Shown: positions 25,925 to 35,268 of the stretch, one piece after another
How the letters are laid out: each line of letters starts with the position of its first letter
How positions within the stretch are numbered: position 1 is the stretch's first letter
Source: Mucilaginibacter dorajii
GTDB taxonomy: Bacteria; Bacteroidota; Bacteroidia; Sphingobacteriales; Sphingobacteriaceae
Direction of reading: 5' to 3'
Assembly: GCF_024808255.1 (NCBI RefSeq)
Contig: NZ_JANTYS010000012.1
Location: 124,001 to 188,000, forward strand
Length of the DNA stretch: 64,000 nt
The notes under the pieces: model-generated
Told to the model about the DNA's origin: nothing
What the model saw: the letters and a program-made list of their open reading frames with translations, nothing else
Databases searched by the model: none
Position numbers and translations under genes: made by a program

Positions 25925-26524
25925 ATGAAAAATACCGACCTAACCAAAAAGATCAAAGAATTACGAGCCAAAATGGGTTTAAGCCAGGGTGAGCTCGCCG
26001 ATATTACGCAGTTAAACCTACGTACCGTTCAGCGCATAGAAAACGGTGAAACCGAGCCCCACGGCGATAGTTTAAAACGCCTGGCTAACGCCCTCAACGT
26101 ATTACCCAACGACCTTATTGAATGGACCGAAAAGGAAGACCGGGGCCTGCTGGTATTTTTAAACCTCTCGGCTTTGGCTTTTATTGCCTTCCCGTTGATG
26201 GGGGTGATAGTACCGCTAACTATCTATATGCTAAAAAAAGACCAGGTAAAAAACATTAATGAAACCGGTAAAAGATTGCTCAACTTTCAAATCACCTGGT
26301 GCCTGCTTATCTTTTTGAGTTATATTTTATTTTTCTGCCTCCTGTTTTTGCACCTGGATATCCCGGTACATTTAAATATTGGCGCTGTTGGTGCACCGGA
26401 GGTAATCATACTTGGTGCTATACTTTACTATGGCGTAAATGGTTTCCTGATCATTTTTAACGCCATCAGAAGCTACCAGGGCAAGCAAGTGATTTATCAG
26501 CCTGCAATTAGATTTTTAAGATAA
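25925..26524 (+). CDS. XRE-type HTH protein with DUF4870-like membrane domain
   Basis: 199 residues. Residues 1-65 form a Cro/CI-type HTH (IKELRAKMGLSQGELADITQLNLRTVQRIENGE, in parts). The rest is a four-helix membrane domain (FLNLSALAFIAFPLMGVIVP, NFQITWCLLIFLSYILFFCL) with the internal NETGKRLLNFQ typical of DUF4870. A DNA-binding domain fixed to the membrane suggests a membrane-state or stress sensor. Target genes unknown. Confidence 0.82.
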   Translation: MKNTDLTKKIKELRAKMGLSQGELADITQLNLRTVQRIENGETEPHGDSLKRLANALNVLPNDLIEWTEKEDRGLLVFLNLSALAFIAFPLMGVIVPLTIYMLKKDQVKNINETGKRLLNFQITWCLLIFLSYILFFCLLFLHLDIPVHLNIGAVGAPEVIILGAILYYGVNGFLIIFNAIRSYQGKQVIYQPAIRFLR

Positions 26525-26564
26525 ATGCTTAGTATTATTTCAACAACCAGCCCGAATATTTTTA

Positions 26565-26572
26565 TATATTTG
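26565..26572 (+). promoter_or_regulatory. -7 box TATATTTG upstream of the lipoprotein gene
   Basis: Exact match to the Bacteroidota -7 consensus TAnnTTTG, 25 bp before the lipoprotein start. No clear -33 box was found at the usual spacing, so this is a position-supported guess. It overlaps a short palindrome (TATTTGCGCAAATA). Confidence 0.45.
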
Positions 26573-26597
26573 CGCAAATAATACCCTGCAACCCAAA

Positions 26598-27401
26598 ATG
26601 AAACCTTACACAAAAATTACCCTGGCGTTATCGGCCATCGCCATTTTGATACAAGTATCCTGTAAAAAAAATGCATCTGCACCTAATCCGGCTAAAACAA
26701 CAATCAGCACTTCTGACTTAAGTAAACAGATCGCTTTTGATCTTTACCATTCATTATCAAGCGGCGTTAGCGCTTCTGATAATTTAAAAACGAACGGCAG
26801 CAACAGCGGGCTTGCCGTAATGGATAATAGCAACCCTTGTGGCTCGTTTGTTAAAGGCACAACCAATAAAACAGTTACAAGCGGCGATACTACCCGTACT
26901 TATGTAGGCCATTCAACGTTCACGTACATGTGTAATGGCTATTTTAACAACAATTGGAATGTAGATGCCTACACCCTGGTTGATACTTTAAAAACCACCG
27001 AAACAGGTACCGGCTTCAATAACATTTACGATGTTACTTTAAATTATGTAGTAAAATCTGCAGACTCTCACTATAACTCAGTTACTATCGGGGGCACTAC
27101 AACCACGTCATCGTATACTTCTAAGGTAAAAAACGGTGTAATCAGTGATTCGCACAAATTATCAACAGTTTACACTTTTACTTCCGTTGCCGGGATACGT
27201 TCACCAACCGTAACGATGTATAATTTCGGCCGGGTAGATTTTAGCACCACCGCGATTGATAATGGTGCTACGAATAGCTATAGCGGGTACATCCTGTTTT
27301 TATCTGAGAGTATGGCAAAAGCTTTCTTTAAAAACACTGATGGTACCTACACCGGCTTTTCTATCAATTTACTTACCGGCGAGGTTACCGCTATCAAATA
27401 A
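26598..27401 (+). CDS. Lipoprotein of unknown function
   Basis: 267 residues with a lipoprotein signal (ALSAIAILIQVSCKKN; lipobox Cys ~22). The mature protein is rich in Ser, Thr and beta-sheet-forming residues (DVTLNYVVKSADSHYNSVTI, TTTSSYTSKVKNGVISDSHK), as in surface-exposed beta proteins. No family recognised. The K-K after the Cys fits many Bacteroidota lipoproteins. A strong terminator follows at 27421. Confidence 0.72.
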   Translation: MKPYTKITLALSAIAILIQVSCKKNASAPNPAKTTISTSDLSKQIAFDLYHSLSSGVSASDNLKTNGSNSGLAVMDNSNPCGSFVKGTTNKTVTSGDTTRTYVGHSTFTYMCNGYFNNNWNVDAYTLVDTLKTTETGTGFNNIYDVTLNYVVKSADSHYNSVTIGGTTTTSSYTSKVKNGVISDSHKLSTVYTFTSVAGIRSPTVTMYNFGRVDFSTTAIDNGATNSYSGYILFLSESMAKAFFKNTDGTYTGFSINLLTGEVTAIK

Positions 27402-27420
27402 GCCGCCCTTCAAATAATAC

Positions 27421-27452
27421 AAAAAAGCCTTGCAGTAATGCAGGGCTTTTTT
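27421..27452 (+). terminator. Intrinsic terminator after the lipoprotein gene
   Basis: AAAAAAGCCTTGCA, loop GTAA, TGCAGGGCTTTTTTG: a nearly perfect stem ending in a T run, 20 bases beyond the stop. Confidence 0.85.
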
Positions 27453-27484
27453 GTTAACGTAAGTGTATAAATTGGTAAAACTGC

Positions 27485-27512
27485 GGCAGTAGAAATGGCC
27501 ATTTCTACTGCC
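27485..27512. promoter_or_regulatory. Perfect 28-bp palindrome upstream of the Hsp70-like gene
   Basis: GGCAGTAGAAATGG followed at once by CCATTTCTACTGCC: 14-bp arms with no spacer and no mismatch. It ends 66 bases before the ATG of the Hsp70-like gene and lies after the previous gene's terminator, which is operator position. No T run follows, so termination is less likely. Confidence 0.6.
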
Positions 27513-27578
27513 ATTAATTTCGTTGCTACACATTTTTTTAATACTTTCGCCGCCCTTTAAATTTTTATTGCTGCTGCT

Positions 27579-28847
27579 ATGAGTAAGTTTTTATATGGAA
27601 TTGATTTTGGAACAACCAATTCGGCTTTGGCTATTTACGATGAAGACACCAAGGAGATCTGTAATACCATTATTATTCCATCTCTTATTTATTTTTATGC
27701 CCAGCCCGATATTGCAAGCGTCAAAAATTATGTTGTAGGCGAGGAGGCCATTGCGGCCTACCTTAACGACAATATGAAGGGGCGTTTCATCAAATCGGTT
27801 AAACAAATCCTGTCAAGAAGCAGCTTCACAGAAACCCGCATTCACAATAAGCGCTACAACGCATCTGACCTGGTTGCCATTATTTTAAAGGAACTGAAAG
27901 AACGCGCCGATCAATTGATTGGCCAGGATTGCCGCAAAGCGGTGATCGGTCGCCCGGTGTTTTTTGATGACGATGATGTACAAAAAGATACCCTGGCTCA
28001 AACCCGGTTAAATAAAGCCGCGGCACTTGCCGGTTTTGAAGAAGTCCGATTTCAATTTGAGCCTATCGGTGCCGCTTTTGCCTACGAAAAAACACTGGCA
28101 AAAAAGGAGAATGTATTGGTAGCCGATTTAGGCGGCGGTACCACAGATTTTACCTACCTGGTGCTCGATCCCGAAAAGGTGGGCAGTAAAGACCGCAAGA
28201 ACGATATGATGGCCAGCGGCGGCATTTACATTGGCGGCGATAGTTTAGATTCGGCTTTTATGTGGGAAAAGGGCACCCCCTATTTTGGCAAAAACACCCA
28301 ATATGAAGCCACACCGGGCAAGGTATTGACCGTACCCAACTCGCTTTTTGCAAACATTTGCTCCTGGGAGCAGATGAACTTTTTTAACGGTCCGCGGATT
28401 AAAAAGGATATAGAAGATTACTACTACTATTCGCGCAACGACCGCAAGTTTAAAAACCTGATCACCCTTATTGATAACAACCTGGGCTATTCGGTATTTC
28501 AATCTATCGAAAAAACAAAGATTGAGCTTTCAAACAGGGATACCTCTACCTTTACTTACCATAAAATGGATATTGATATTGAGGAAGAAATATCTTTACC
28601 GGCTTATGAAGACATCATAACCAAAGATGTAAACAGGATTGCCAATTACCTGGATGAGTTTATGGCTCAAAACAGCATCGAGCCCGAAAATATCAATAGT
28701 TTATTTTTAACCGGCGGTACCTCTATGGTGGGGAGTATTCAAAAGCTGTTTAAAAACAGGTTTCCACATGTTAACCTCAACTCGGGCGATAACTTTAAAA
28801 GTGTAGCCAAGGGTTTAGCGTACAGCGGTTATTTGTTTGAAAATTAG
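27579..28847 (+). CDS. Hsp70/actin-fold ATPase, YegD-like
   Basis: 422 residues with the Hsp70 nucleotide-binding motifs: phosphate-1 LYGIDFGTTNSALAIYD, phosphate-2 VLVADLGGGTTDFTYLVL and adenosine motif LFLTGGTSMVGSIQ. There is no substrate-binding (SBD) domain; the size and the insertion around residues 230-330 match the YegD group of Hsp70-like proteins, whose function is poorly known. It is cytoplasmic and monocistronic, with a perfect palindrome ahead of it that suggests tight control. Confidence 0.85.
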   Translation: MSKFLYGIDFGTTNSALAIYDEDTKEICNTIIIPSLIYFYAQPDIASVKNYVVGEEAIAAYLNDNMKGRFIKSVKQILSRSSFTETRIHNKRYNASDLVAIILKELKERADQLIGQDCRKAVIGRPVFFDDDDVQKDTLAQTRLNKAAALAGFEEVRFQFEPIGAAFAYEKTLAKKENVLVADLGGGTTDFTYLVLDPEKVGSKDRKNDMMASGGIYIGGDSLDSAFMWEKGTPYFGKNTQYEATPGKVLTVPNSLFANICSWEQMNFFNGPRIKKDIEDYYYYSRNDRKFKNLITLIDNNLGYSVFQSIEKTKIELSNRDTSTFTYHKMDIDIEEEISLPAYEDIITKDVNRIANYLDEFMAQNSIEPENINSLFLTGGTSMVGSIQKLFKNRFPHVNLNSGDNFKSVAKGLAYSGYLFEN

Positions 28848-28871
28848 CACTTGGTAACTGGTTTCAAACAA

Positions 28872-29462
28872 TTACATCAAACCCTTATGGAGCATTTGTG
28901 ATAGCCAGGCTATTTTAGTTTCGAATTGAGGGAAACGGCCAAAAATCATAATCTCCTGTTCAAAGCTTTTAAAAGCTGCGCTTAATGTTTCGGCCAGAAA
29001 CTGGGTATCTTCTTCAGATAATTCGGCGATATCCTTATTTTCTATCCCCCAACGTATCATTTGTTTTACGGCCGCTACCTCATCTTCGGCAAAAGCACGT
29101 GATTTTAATATGAGCAGTGAAGGATCCTGCTTTAAATCGTCGATAACAAGCTTATACTTTAAAACTACCTCGCGTAAATTTTTAATCTTTATACTGTTAA
29201 AAGATTCCATATTGGCCGAAAAAGAACGCCTTTTACTTATCGAGGCCACGCTTTCTTCCACGCAGTGCGAGAAAAGTTTGTAGCACACGGCATCTAACAC
29301 CTCTTCTTTATTTTTAAAATAATGATAGAGTGTGCTACGTCCCTTTTTGCATTCGTTTGAAATATCCTGCATAGAAACCCTTAAATAACCGTAACGCTCA
29401 AATACTACGCCCGATGCTTTAATGATCTCTTCTTTTACTTTATCGTTTTCATCTACTTTCAT
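28872..29462 (-). CDS. TetR-family regulator, divergent from the RND operon
   Basis: About 196 residues. N-terminal HTH ASGVVFERYGYLRVSMQDISNECKKGRSTLYHYFKNKEEVLDAV (in parts) and a helical ligand-binding domain. It is divergent from the efflux operon and therefore its probable repressor. ATG 29462 is chosen; ATG 29480 is possible but would place the start within a CAAAAATA sequence that resembles a minus-strand -7 box. Confidence 0.85.
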   Translation of the reverse strand: MKVDENDKVKEEIIKASGVVFERYGYLRVSMQDISNECKKGRSTLYHYFKNKEEVLDAVCYKLFSHCVEESVASISKRRSFSANMESFNSIKIKNLREVVLKYKLVIDDLKQDPSLLILKSRAFAEDEVAAVKQMIRWGIENKDIAELSEEDTQFLAETLSAAFKSFEQEIMIFGRFPQFETKIAWLSQMLHKGLM

Positions 29463-29570
29463 GGCCCGACAAAAATACATTTTTTGTTTGTGACTGATAT
29501 GTAATCAAGTGGTTTAATCATCATCTCAACGAAATTCTAAAATGACATTCACATTAAAAATATCATAGAT

Positions 29571-29589
29571 ACAAATAATGTATATTTGT
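29571..29589. promoter_or_regulatory. Palindrome ACAAATA-N5-TATTTGT with -7 box, efflux operon promoter region
   Basis: Perfect 7-bp arms. Its right arm overlaps TATATTTG (29581-29588), an exact TAnnTTTG -7 match pointing towards the efflux genes. A repressor bound here would cover the promoter. Binding by the divergent TetR is inferred. Confidence 0.5.
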
Positions 29590-29641
29590 CGAAACTAATA
29601 TTAAGCGCAATTCACAGGAAAAAGAAAGTCCTGCTATTTTA

Positions 29642-29678
29642 TTAATAAGATCATTAAGTTTTATACTAATCTTATTAA
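29642..29678. promoter_or_regulatory. 10-bp inverted repeat in the efflux leader
   Basis: TTAATAAGAT (29642-29651) and ATCTTATTAA (29669-29678) are perfect inverted arms with a 17-base spacer, 53 bases before the adaptor start. It could be a second operator or an mRNA leader hairpin. Confidence 0.45.
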
Positions 29679-29731
29679 AAAAGCTTGAAATAAACATCGA
29701 CAAAAATACATAAAATGTTCAATTGAATTAA

Positions 29732-30793
29732 ATGAAAACCAAAACTACACTTACTGCAGCAGTATTAACTGCCTTATGGATTTCGGGCTGCTCCGGCGGA
29801 AAAGAGCAAAAGAACGGTCCAGACACTTTAGCTGTCAACGTATTTAACTTAAGCAGCAAATCCATACCGGCCAACAACAATACCGTTTACGATGGTACTC
29901 TTGAAGCCGATAAAACCATCGATTTGAGTTTCCAGGTTTCAGGAACCATTTTATCACTCCCGGTTCATACCGGCGATTATGTTAAAAAAGGGCAACTGGT
30001 TGGTTCTGTTGATGAAACTACTTACCGCAACCAGTATGATGCCCAGCTGGCACAAGCAAAACTCGCCCGCGAAAACTACAACCGTATCAATGAAGTATTT
30101 AAAAAAGGCAGCGTTGCCGAGATAAAAATGCTGGAAGCCAGGTCTAATTTTGACCAGGCAACATCGGCCGCGCAGGCAACCTATCAAAACATTGCCCATA
30201 CCCACCTTTATGCCCCTGTGAGCGGCTATGTTGGCGAAAAGAAAGCCGAAGCCGGCGCGGTAGCCAATCCCGGGCAACCGGTTTTACAGTTGCTGGATAC
30301 CCGCTCTGTTAAAGTACTGGTAGCAGTGCCCGAAAGTGAAATTAACCGGTACAAAGCAGGAACACCAGCTACGGTAAAAATTGATGCCCTTGGGGATACT
30401 CCTTTACAAGGCCACGTTGCCGAGGTAGGCGTTTTAGCCCTCAATGGCAGCGCGAACTACAATGTAAAGATTACCCTGGCCAATAATGATATGAAGTTAA
30501 AACCAGGTATGCTATGTAAAGTGGTGTTTGATAAAGCAAGCAACGCTGCAAACGCTGCCGAAAACACCAAAGAAGTGATAGTTCCGGTACAAGCTGTACA
30601 GGTGGATGAAAAAGGGAACAGCTTTGTATATATCATCACTGCCGATCATAAGGCTGCCAGGAAGGAAGTAAGCACCGGCCAGCTTTACAGCAAAGGTATA
30701 GTTATCCAATCAGGCCTCACTGGCAATGAGCAGGTGATAACCTCGGGCTACCAGAAACTTGCCGATCAAACCCCTGTAATTGTCGATAACTAA
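29732..30793 (+). CDS. RND efflux periplasmic adaptor (membrane fusion protein)
   Basis: 353 residues, a lipoprotein by its signal (LWISGCSGGKEQ, Cys ~20). It has the adaptor order: beta-barrel/lipoyl half (TILSLPVHTGDYVKKGQLVG), a short alpha hairpin (AQLAKLARENYNRINEVF-like), second lipoyl half (HTHLYAPVSGYVGEKKAEAG) and a C-terminal barrel. It links the inner-membrane RND pump to the outer-membrane channel. First gene of the operon, 9 bp before the pump. Confidence 0.92.
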   Translation: MKTKTTLTAAVLTALWISGCSGGKEQKNGPDTLAVNVFNLSSKSIPANNNTVYDGTLEADKTIDLSFQVSGTILSLPVHTGDYVKKGQLVGSVDETTYRNQYDAQLAQAKLARENYNRINEVFKKGSVAEIKMLEARSNFDQATSAAQATYQNIAHTHLYAPVSGYVGEKKAEAGAVANPGQPVLQLLDTRSVKVLVAVPESEINRYKAGTPATVKIDALGDTPLQGHVAEVGVLALNGSANYNVKITLANNDMKLKPGMLCKVVFDKASNAANAAENTKEVIVPVQAVQVDEKGNSFVYIITADHKAARKEVSTGQLYSKGIVIQSGLTGNEQVITSGYQKLADQTPVIVDN

Positions 30794-30802
30794 CCGCAGA
30801 CG

Positions 30803-33800
30803 ATGAAAAAGAAAGGTAATTTAATTGAATGGGCTATGGAATACCATGTATTTCCGCTTGCCCTGTCTGCTATATTTTTTATCCTCGGCATTACCGCGCT
30901 GTTCAACATGCCGCGAAACGAGTTTCCCGATTTTACCATACGGCAAGGTTTAATCATTGGTCAATATCCGGGTGCTTCATCTAAACAGGTAGAAGAACAG
31001 CTGACCAAAAAAGTAGAAGAGTACTTGTTCAGCAATAACGAGATCAATAAGAAAAAAACGTATTCCTACTCCCGCGATGGGGTGATGTATGTATTTGTTG
31101 AAGTTGCCGATAATTTAAATGCTATTCAAACCAAGGCATTTTGGAACAAGATTAAAAATGGCATGCTCATTTTGCAAAGCCAGTTACCCAAAGAGGTTAA
31201 GGGTTTTTATATAGATAGTGAGTTTGGTAACACATCGGCCATGCTGATGGCGGTAGAATCGAAAACCAGGCCCTACAAGGAGCTGCTGCGCAATGTAGAA
31301 GATATTGAAGCCGAACTGCGCCAGGTACAGGACGTTGCCAAAATAACCCACACCGGCAACCTAAACGAGCAGATAACGGTGTATGTAGATAACAATAAGC
31401 TGTTGCAAAAGGGTGTATCGGTAAACAATATTATGCAGATCCTGCAAAACGAAGGCGCTATCAATGCTGCAGGCAAGGAAGAAGGCGATGTTGTTGATGA
31501 GCCCATCCACCTTAGTACTTTTTATAAAACTGAAGCTGAGCTTGCAGAGCAGATCATCAGGCAGGATGCCAACGGCAACTCAGTACGCCTGCGCGATGTA
31601 GCTACCTTGAAACGGGAGTACGATGAACCCGATAGCTATGTAACCTCAAACGGCACCAAATCTATAGTGATTTCGCTGGAGATGATCACCGGCAAAAACA
31701 TTGTACAATTTGGTAAAGAACTGGAAGAGCACATAGATAAAATAAGCCGCCATTTACCGGCTGATGTTCAATTGGTTAAACTGGCAGACCAGCCCGAAGT
31801 GGTAGATGATTCTATCAGTCATTTCATGAAAGAGTTTGCCTTTGCCCTTATCGGTGTAATAGCGGTAGCCCTGTTGTTGTTGCCTTTAAGGGTAGCGGCG
31901 GTTGCGGCAGCAACTATCCCAATTACCATTGCAGCAACACTGGGTATCATGTATATGGTTGGTATAGAGCTTGACACGGTAACCTTAGCCGCTTTAATTG
32001 TGGTACTGGGCATAGTTGTGGATGATCCGATAGTGGTGATTGATAATCACGTTGAAAAACTGGATCATGGCATGTCGGTATGGGATGCGGCTAAAAGCAG
32101 CGCGCAGGAATTGTTCCCTTCGGTATTTACAGCCACGCTGGCTATATCGGCCACTTTTGTTCCCCTTGCTTTTTTCATGACAGGCGTATCTAAAGATTTT
32201 ATCAGGCTGTTCCCGGTAACCATCATGATAGCGCTAACCCTATCGCTACTGATATCTATGCTGCTGGTGCCTTTTTTCAACACCATTTTTATCAAAAAAG
32301 GATTATTGCATGGTAAAAACGACGAGAAAAGATCCTTCCTGGATAGGCTTCAGGATTTCTTTAACAGCCATATAGGCAACTCCATGAAACATTACAAGCT
32401 AACCGTATTTTTTGGAATAATGGCTGTTGTGCTTGGCATAGGCATGATGGGCTTTTTACCCCAGCAGCTGTTCCCTAAGGTGGAACGAAATCAATTCGCG
32501 ATGGAGATTTACCTGCCCAGTGGTTACAACCTATCGCAAACAGATAGTGTGGTAAAGGGCATGGAGCGCATTTTGAAACAGGATAAGCGCATTGTTACTT
32601 ATACCAGTTTCATTGGCAGCAGTTCGCCGCGTTTCCATTCGGTTTATGCCCCAAACCTTCCGGCAAAAAACTATGCCCAGATACTGATCAAAACAGAATC
32701 TGAAGATGCTACCGAAAAGGTGATCATTGAATACCAGAAAAAGTATAGCAACCTGTTTCCCTCGGCTTATGTACGTATGAAACAGCTGAATATGATCAAT
32801 GCCCTTGCCCCTATTGAAGTAAGGATAAGCGGAAACGATATAGCGGCTTTAAAACAGGTTGCCAATAAAGTTTTGGCTATAGGCAAAACCCACAAACAGG
32901 TAACCTGGGCCAGAACGGATTATAACGAAATGCAGCCCTCACTTAAAATTGATGTAAAAACGGCCGAAGCAGCAAGGCTTGGGCTAAGCAAAAGTGACAT
33001 TGCCAACGCAGTATCCATGCATACCGAAGGCATTACCGCTACCCAACTTTGGGAAAACACCTATGCGGTGGATGTGAAGATCAAAACGCCCAAAGCGACC
33101 AGGAGCAACCTTGCTAATTTACAGGACCTAAACATCGTATCGCCCCAAACTAAATCCATTATTCCGCTCAGGCAGGTGGCCGATGTGGAGCAGGATTGGA
33201 ACGACGGACAAATTACCCGCCGAAACAGTGTACGCACGCTAACCGTTAGGATGGATGTAACCCAGGAGGCGGTGGCCAATGCCGTTTTGATGGACCTGCA
33301 ACCGGCCATTGAAAAAATAAAACTGCCACAGGGAGTCGAGATCCGTTATGGGGGCGAGTTTGAGCTGCAGGGCGAAAACCAGGGCCCGATGGGTGTTGCG
33401 TTAGGCGTGAGTATTGTATTGATATTCCTGATTCTGCTTTGGCACTTTAAACACCTAAAACACGCGCTGTTAAGTATAACCACCATGCCGTTAAGCTTGC
33501 TTGGCGCATCCTTCGGCTTACTGGTAGCGGGTTATCCTTTTGGATTTACTTCATTTTTGGGCCTGCTTGCCCTTTGCGGCATTGTGGTGCGTAATGGTAT
33601 TATCCTGATAGATTTTGCCGAAGAACTACGGCTGCACGAAGGAAAATCTGTATTTGAAGCCGCGAAGCTATCTGCAGAGCGCCGGATGCGGCCAATTTTC
33701 CTTACCTCATCTGCAGCGGCTGTTGGGGTGATCCCAATGGTGATCAGCCGGTCGTCGCTTTGGGGGCCGCTTGGTACCGTAATCTGCTTCGGCCTATTGG

Positions 33801-33910
33801 TATCCATGCTGCTCACCCTATTTGTGCTGCCAACCCTGTACTGGCTTTTCTTCCGCAAGGAAGATCAAAACAAACCGGATAGCCAAACACCGGAAACTGT
33901 AACCGCATAA
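30803..33910 (+). CDS. RND-family multidrug efflux permease (AcrB/MexF type)
   Basis: 1035 residues, the normal size for a hydrophobe/amphiphile RND pump with 12 membrane segments and two large periplasmic loops. TM4 carries the proton-relay aspartates in LGIVVDDPIVVIDNHVEK, and the second half has LLALCGIVVRNGIILIDFAEE and MRPIFLTSSAAAVGVIPMV. The substrate range cannot be read. Short gaps on both sides (9 and 4 bp) tie it to the adaptor and channel. Confidence 0.94.
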   Translation: MKKKGNLIEWAMEYHVFPLALSAIFFILGITALFNMPRNEFPDFTIRQGLIIGQYPGASSKQVEEQLTKKVEEYLFSNNEINKKKTYSYSRDGVMYVFVEVADNLNAIQTKAFWNKIKNGMLILQSQLPKEVKGFYIDSEFGNTSAMLMAVESKTRPYKELLRNVEDIEAELRQVQDVAKITHTGNLNEQITVYVDNNKLLQKGVSVNNIMQILQNEGAINAAGKEEGDVVDEPIHLSTFYKTEAELAEQIIRQDANGNSVRLRDVATLKREYDEPDSYVTSNGTKSIVISLEMITGKNIVQFGKELEEHIDKISRHLPADVQLVKLADQPEVVDDSISHFMKEFAFALIGVIAVALLLLPLRVAAVAAATIPITIAATLGIMYMVGIELDTVTLAALIVVLGIVVDDPIVVIDNHVEKLDHGMSVWDAAKSSAQELFPSVFTATLAISATFVPLAFFMTGVSKDFIRLFPVTIMIALTLSLLISMLLVPFFNTIFIKKGLLHGKNDEKRSFLDRLQDFFNSHIGNSMKHYKLTVFFGIMAVVLGIGMMGFLPQQLFPKVERNQFAMEIYLPSGYNLSQTDSVVKGMERILKQDKRIVTYTSFIGSSSPRFHSVYAPNLPAKNYAQILIKTESEDATEKVIIEYQKKYSNLFPSAYVRMKQLNMINALAPIEVRISGNDIAALKQVANKVLAIGKTHKQVTWARTDYNEMQPSLKIDVKTAEAARLGLSKSDIANAVSMHTEGITATQLWENTYAVDVKIKTPKATRSNLANLQDLNIVSPQTKSIIPLRQVADVEQDWNDGQITRRNSVRTLTVRMDVTQEAVANAVLMDLQPAIEKIKLPQGVEIRYGGEFELQGENQGPMGVALGVSIVLIFLILLWHFKHLKHALLSITTMPLSLLGASFGLLVAGYPFGFTSFLGLLALCGIVVRNGIILIDFAEELRLHEGKSVFEAAKLSAERRMRPIFLTSSAAAVGVIPMVISRSSLWGPLGTVICFGLLVSMLLTLFVLPTLYWLFFRKEDQNKPDSQTPETVTA

Positions 33911-33914
33911 GTTC

Positions 33915-35216
33915 ATGATCATGAAAACATTCTTTTTTTCCATATTCATTTTAACGTGCCTGCAGGCTGGTGCCCAGCAGCACATTATATCCCTGCAAGA
34001 GAGTAAGCAGGCGGCCCTGGCCTATAGTTATGCCTTAAAAAATGGCGAGTTAAAAATCAGTTCGGCACAGGCCGACGTTGCAGCAGCCAAGTCAGATTAT
34101 CTGCCTTCGGTGAGCGCCACCGGGGTGGGGTTGTTTGGCTTTAAAGATTTTGTATCGGCCATGCCTCCCCTTTTAGAAAAAGGCATTGATAATTTTTACC
34201 TGTTTGGCGTAACCGGTACCGAATCGCTTTATGCCGGCGGTAAAATTAAAACAGGCAACCAGTTAGCCGCATTGCAGCTGCAGGTAAGCCAGATCAGGAA
34301 AAAGCAGTCGGCAGATTCTGTAGTATTGTTAACCGAACAAAAATACTGGAACCTGGTAAACATACAGGAGCAGCAAAAAACCATACTGGTTAATGAGGCA
34401 TTACTTAACGCCGTGCTTAAAATGCAAAAAAATATGCTGGCGTCGGGCTTAATAGCGCGTAACGATTTGCTGAAAGTGAAGGTGCAGCTTAGCCAGCTAT
34501 TGGTTAATAAAAGCAAACTGCAAAACGGACGCCATGTTGCCCAATTGGATTTTTCGATGTATACCGGCATTCCTTTTGATTCACTAATGGTGATGCAGGA
34601 TACGCTTAACAAAAAAACCACACCGGCGCTGCCTGCTTTGCAGCCTGATACTAACTTAAACGGCAATGCCAATTATCAATTACTAACCAGGCGCATCGAA
34701 GGCGAAAAACTGCAGACCCGCCTTGCCAATGGTGATAACCTGCCCAGCCTGGCAATTGGCCTCAGTGCATCACAAACGGGATCAATCAACAGCGGGATTG
34801 GAAGCAATTTTGCACCGGCCAGCTTTGTTACGCTAAGTATCCCCATATCAAACGGTTTATGGGGCCGTGGCAAGCAAAAGATTAAACAGCACCGCATTAG
34901 TGAGCAAATAGCACGTAATGATTTCAATGACGGACAAAATCAATTAAAAGTAGGTATTGTGCGCTATTGGTATGATATGCAAGACCAGCTTACACAGATA
35001 AGTTATGCCAAAGACAACCTGGAACAGGCTACCGAAAACTTAAAAGTTAACCAGGATAATTATAAAGCCGGTTTAGCTACCATTTCGGAAGTGCTGGATG
35101 CACAGGCCGCTTACCAGCAGGCCTCAAGCACCGTGGCGACCGCATTTGCCGATTTTTATGTACGATGGGCCGTATACAATTACGTTACTGCAAAAACAGA
35201 GAGTCAGCCGCAATAG
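33915..35216 (+). CDS. TolC-family outer-membrane efflux channel
   Basis: 433 residues with a signal peptide (TFFFSIFILTCLQAGAQQ). Two similar halves of long helices and beta hairpins are visible, e.g. AALAYSYALKNGELKISSAQ with LPSVSATGVG, and NDGQNQLKVGIVRYWYDMQD with YKAGLATISEVLDAQAAY. It should complete the tripartite pump. The start could also be ATG 33921, six bases in. Confidence 0.9.
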   Translation: MIMKTFFFSIFILTCLQAGAQQHIISLQESKQAALAYSYALKNGELKISSAQADVAAAKSDYLPSVSATGVGLFGFKDFVSAMPPLLEKGIDNFYLFGVTGTESLYAGGKIKTGNQLAALQLQVSQIRKKQSADSVVLLTEQKYWNLVNIQEQQKTILVNEALLNAVLKMQKNMLASGLIARNDLLKVKVQLSQLLVNKSKLQNGRHVAQLDFSMYTGIPFDSLMVMQDTLNKKTTPALPALQPDTNLNGNANYQLLTRRIEGEKLQTRLANGDNLPSLAIGLSASQTGSINSGIGSNFAPASFVTLSIPISNGLWGRGKQKIKQHRISEQIARNDFNDGQNQLKVGIVRYWYDMQDQLTQISYAKDNLEQATENLKVNQDNYKAGLATISEVLDAQAAYQQASSTVATAFADFYVRWAVYNYVTAKTESQPQ

Positions 35217-35268
35217 CTGCTCTTACTAAAATCCTGGGGGAAATGGTGAACAATATCAACCTGCCACA

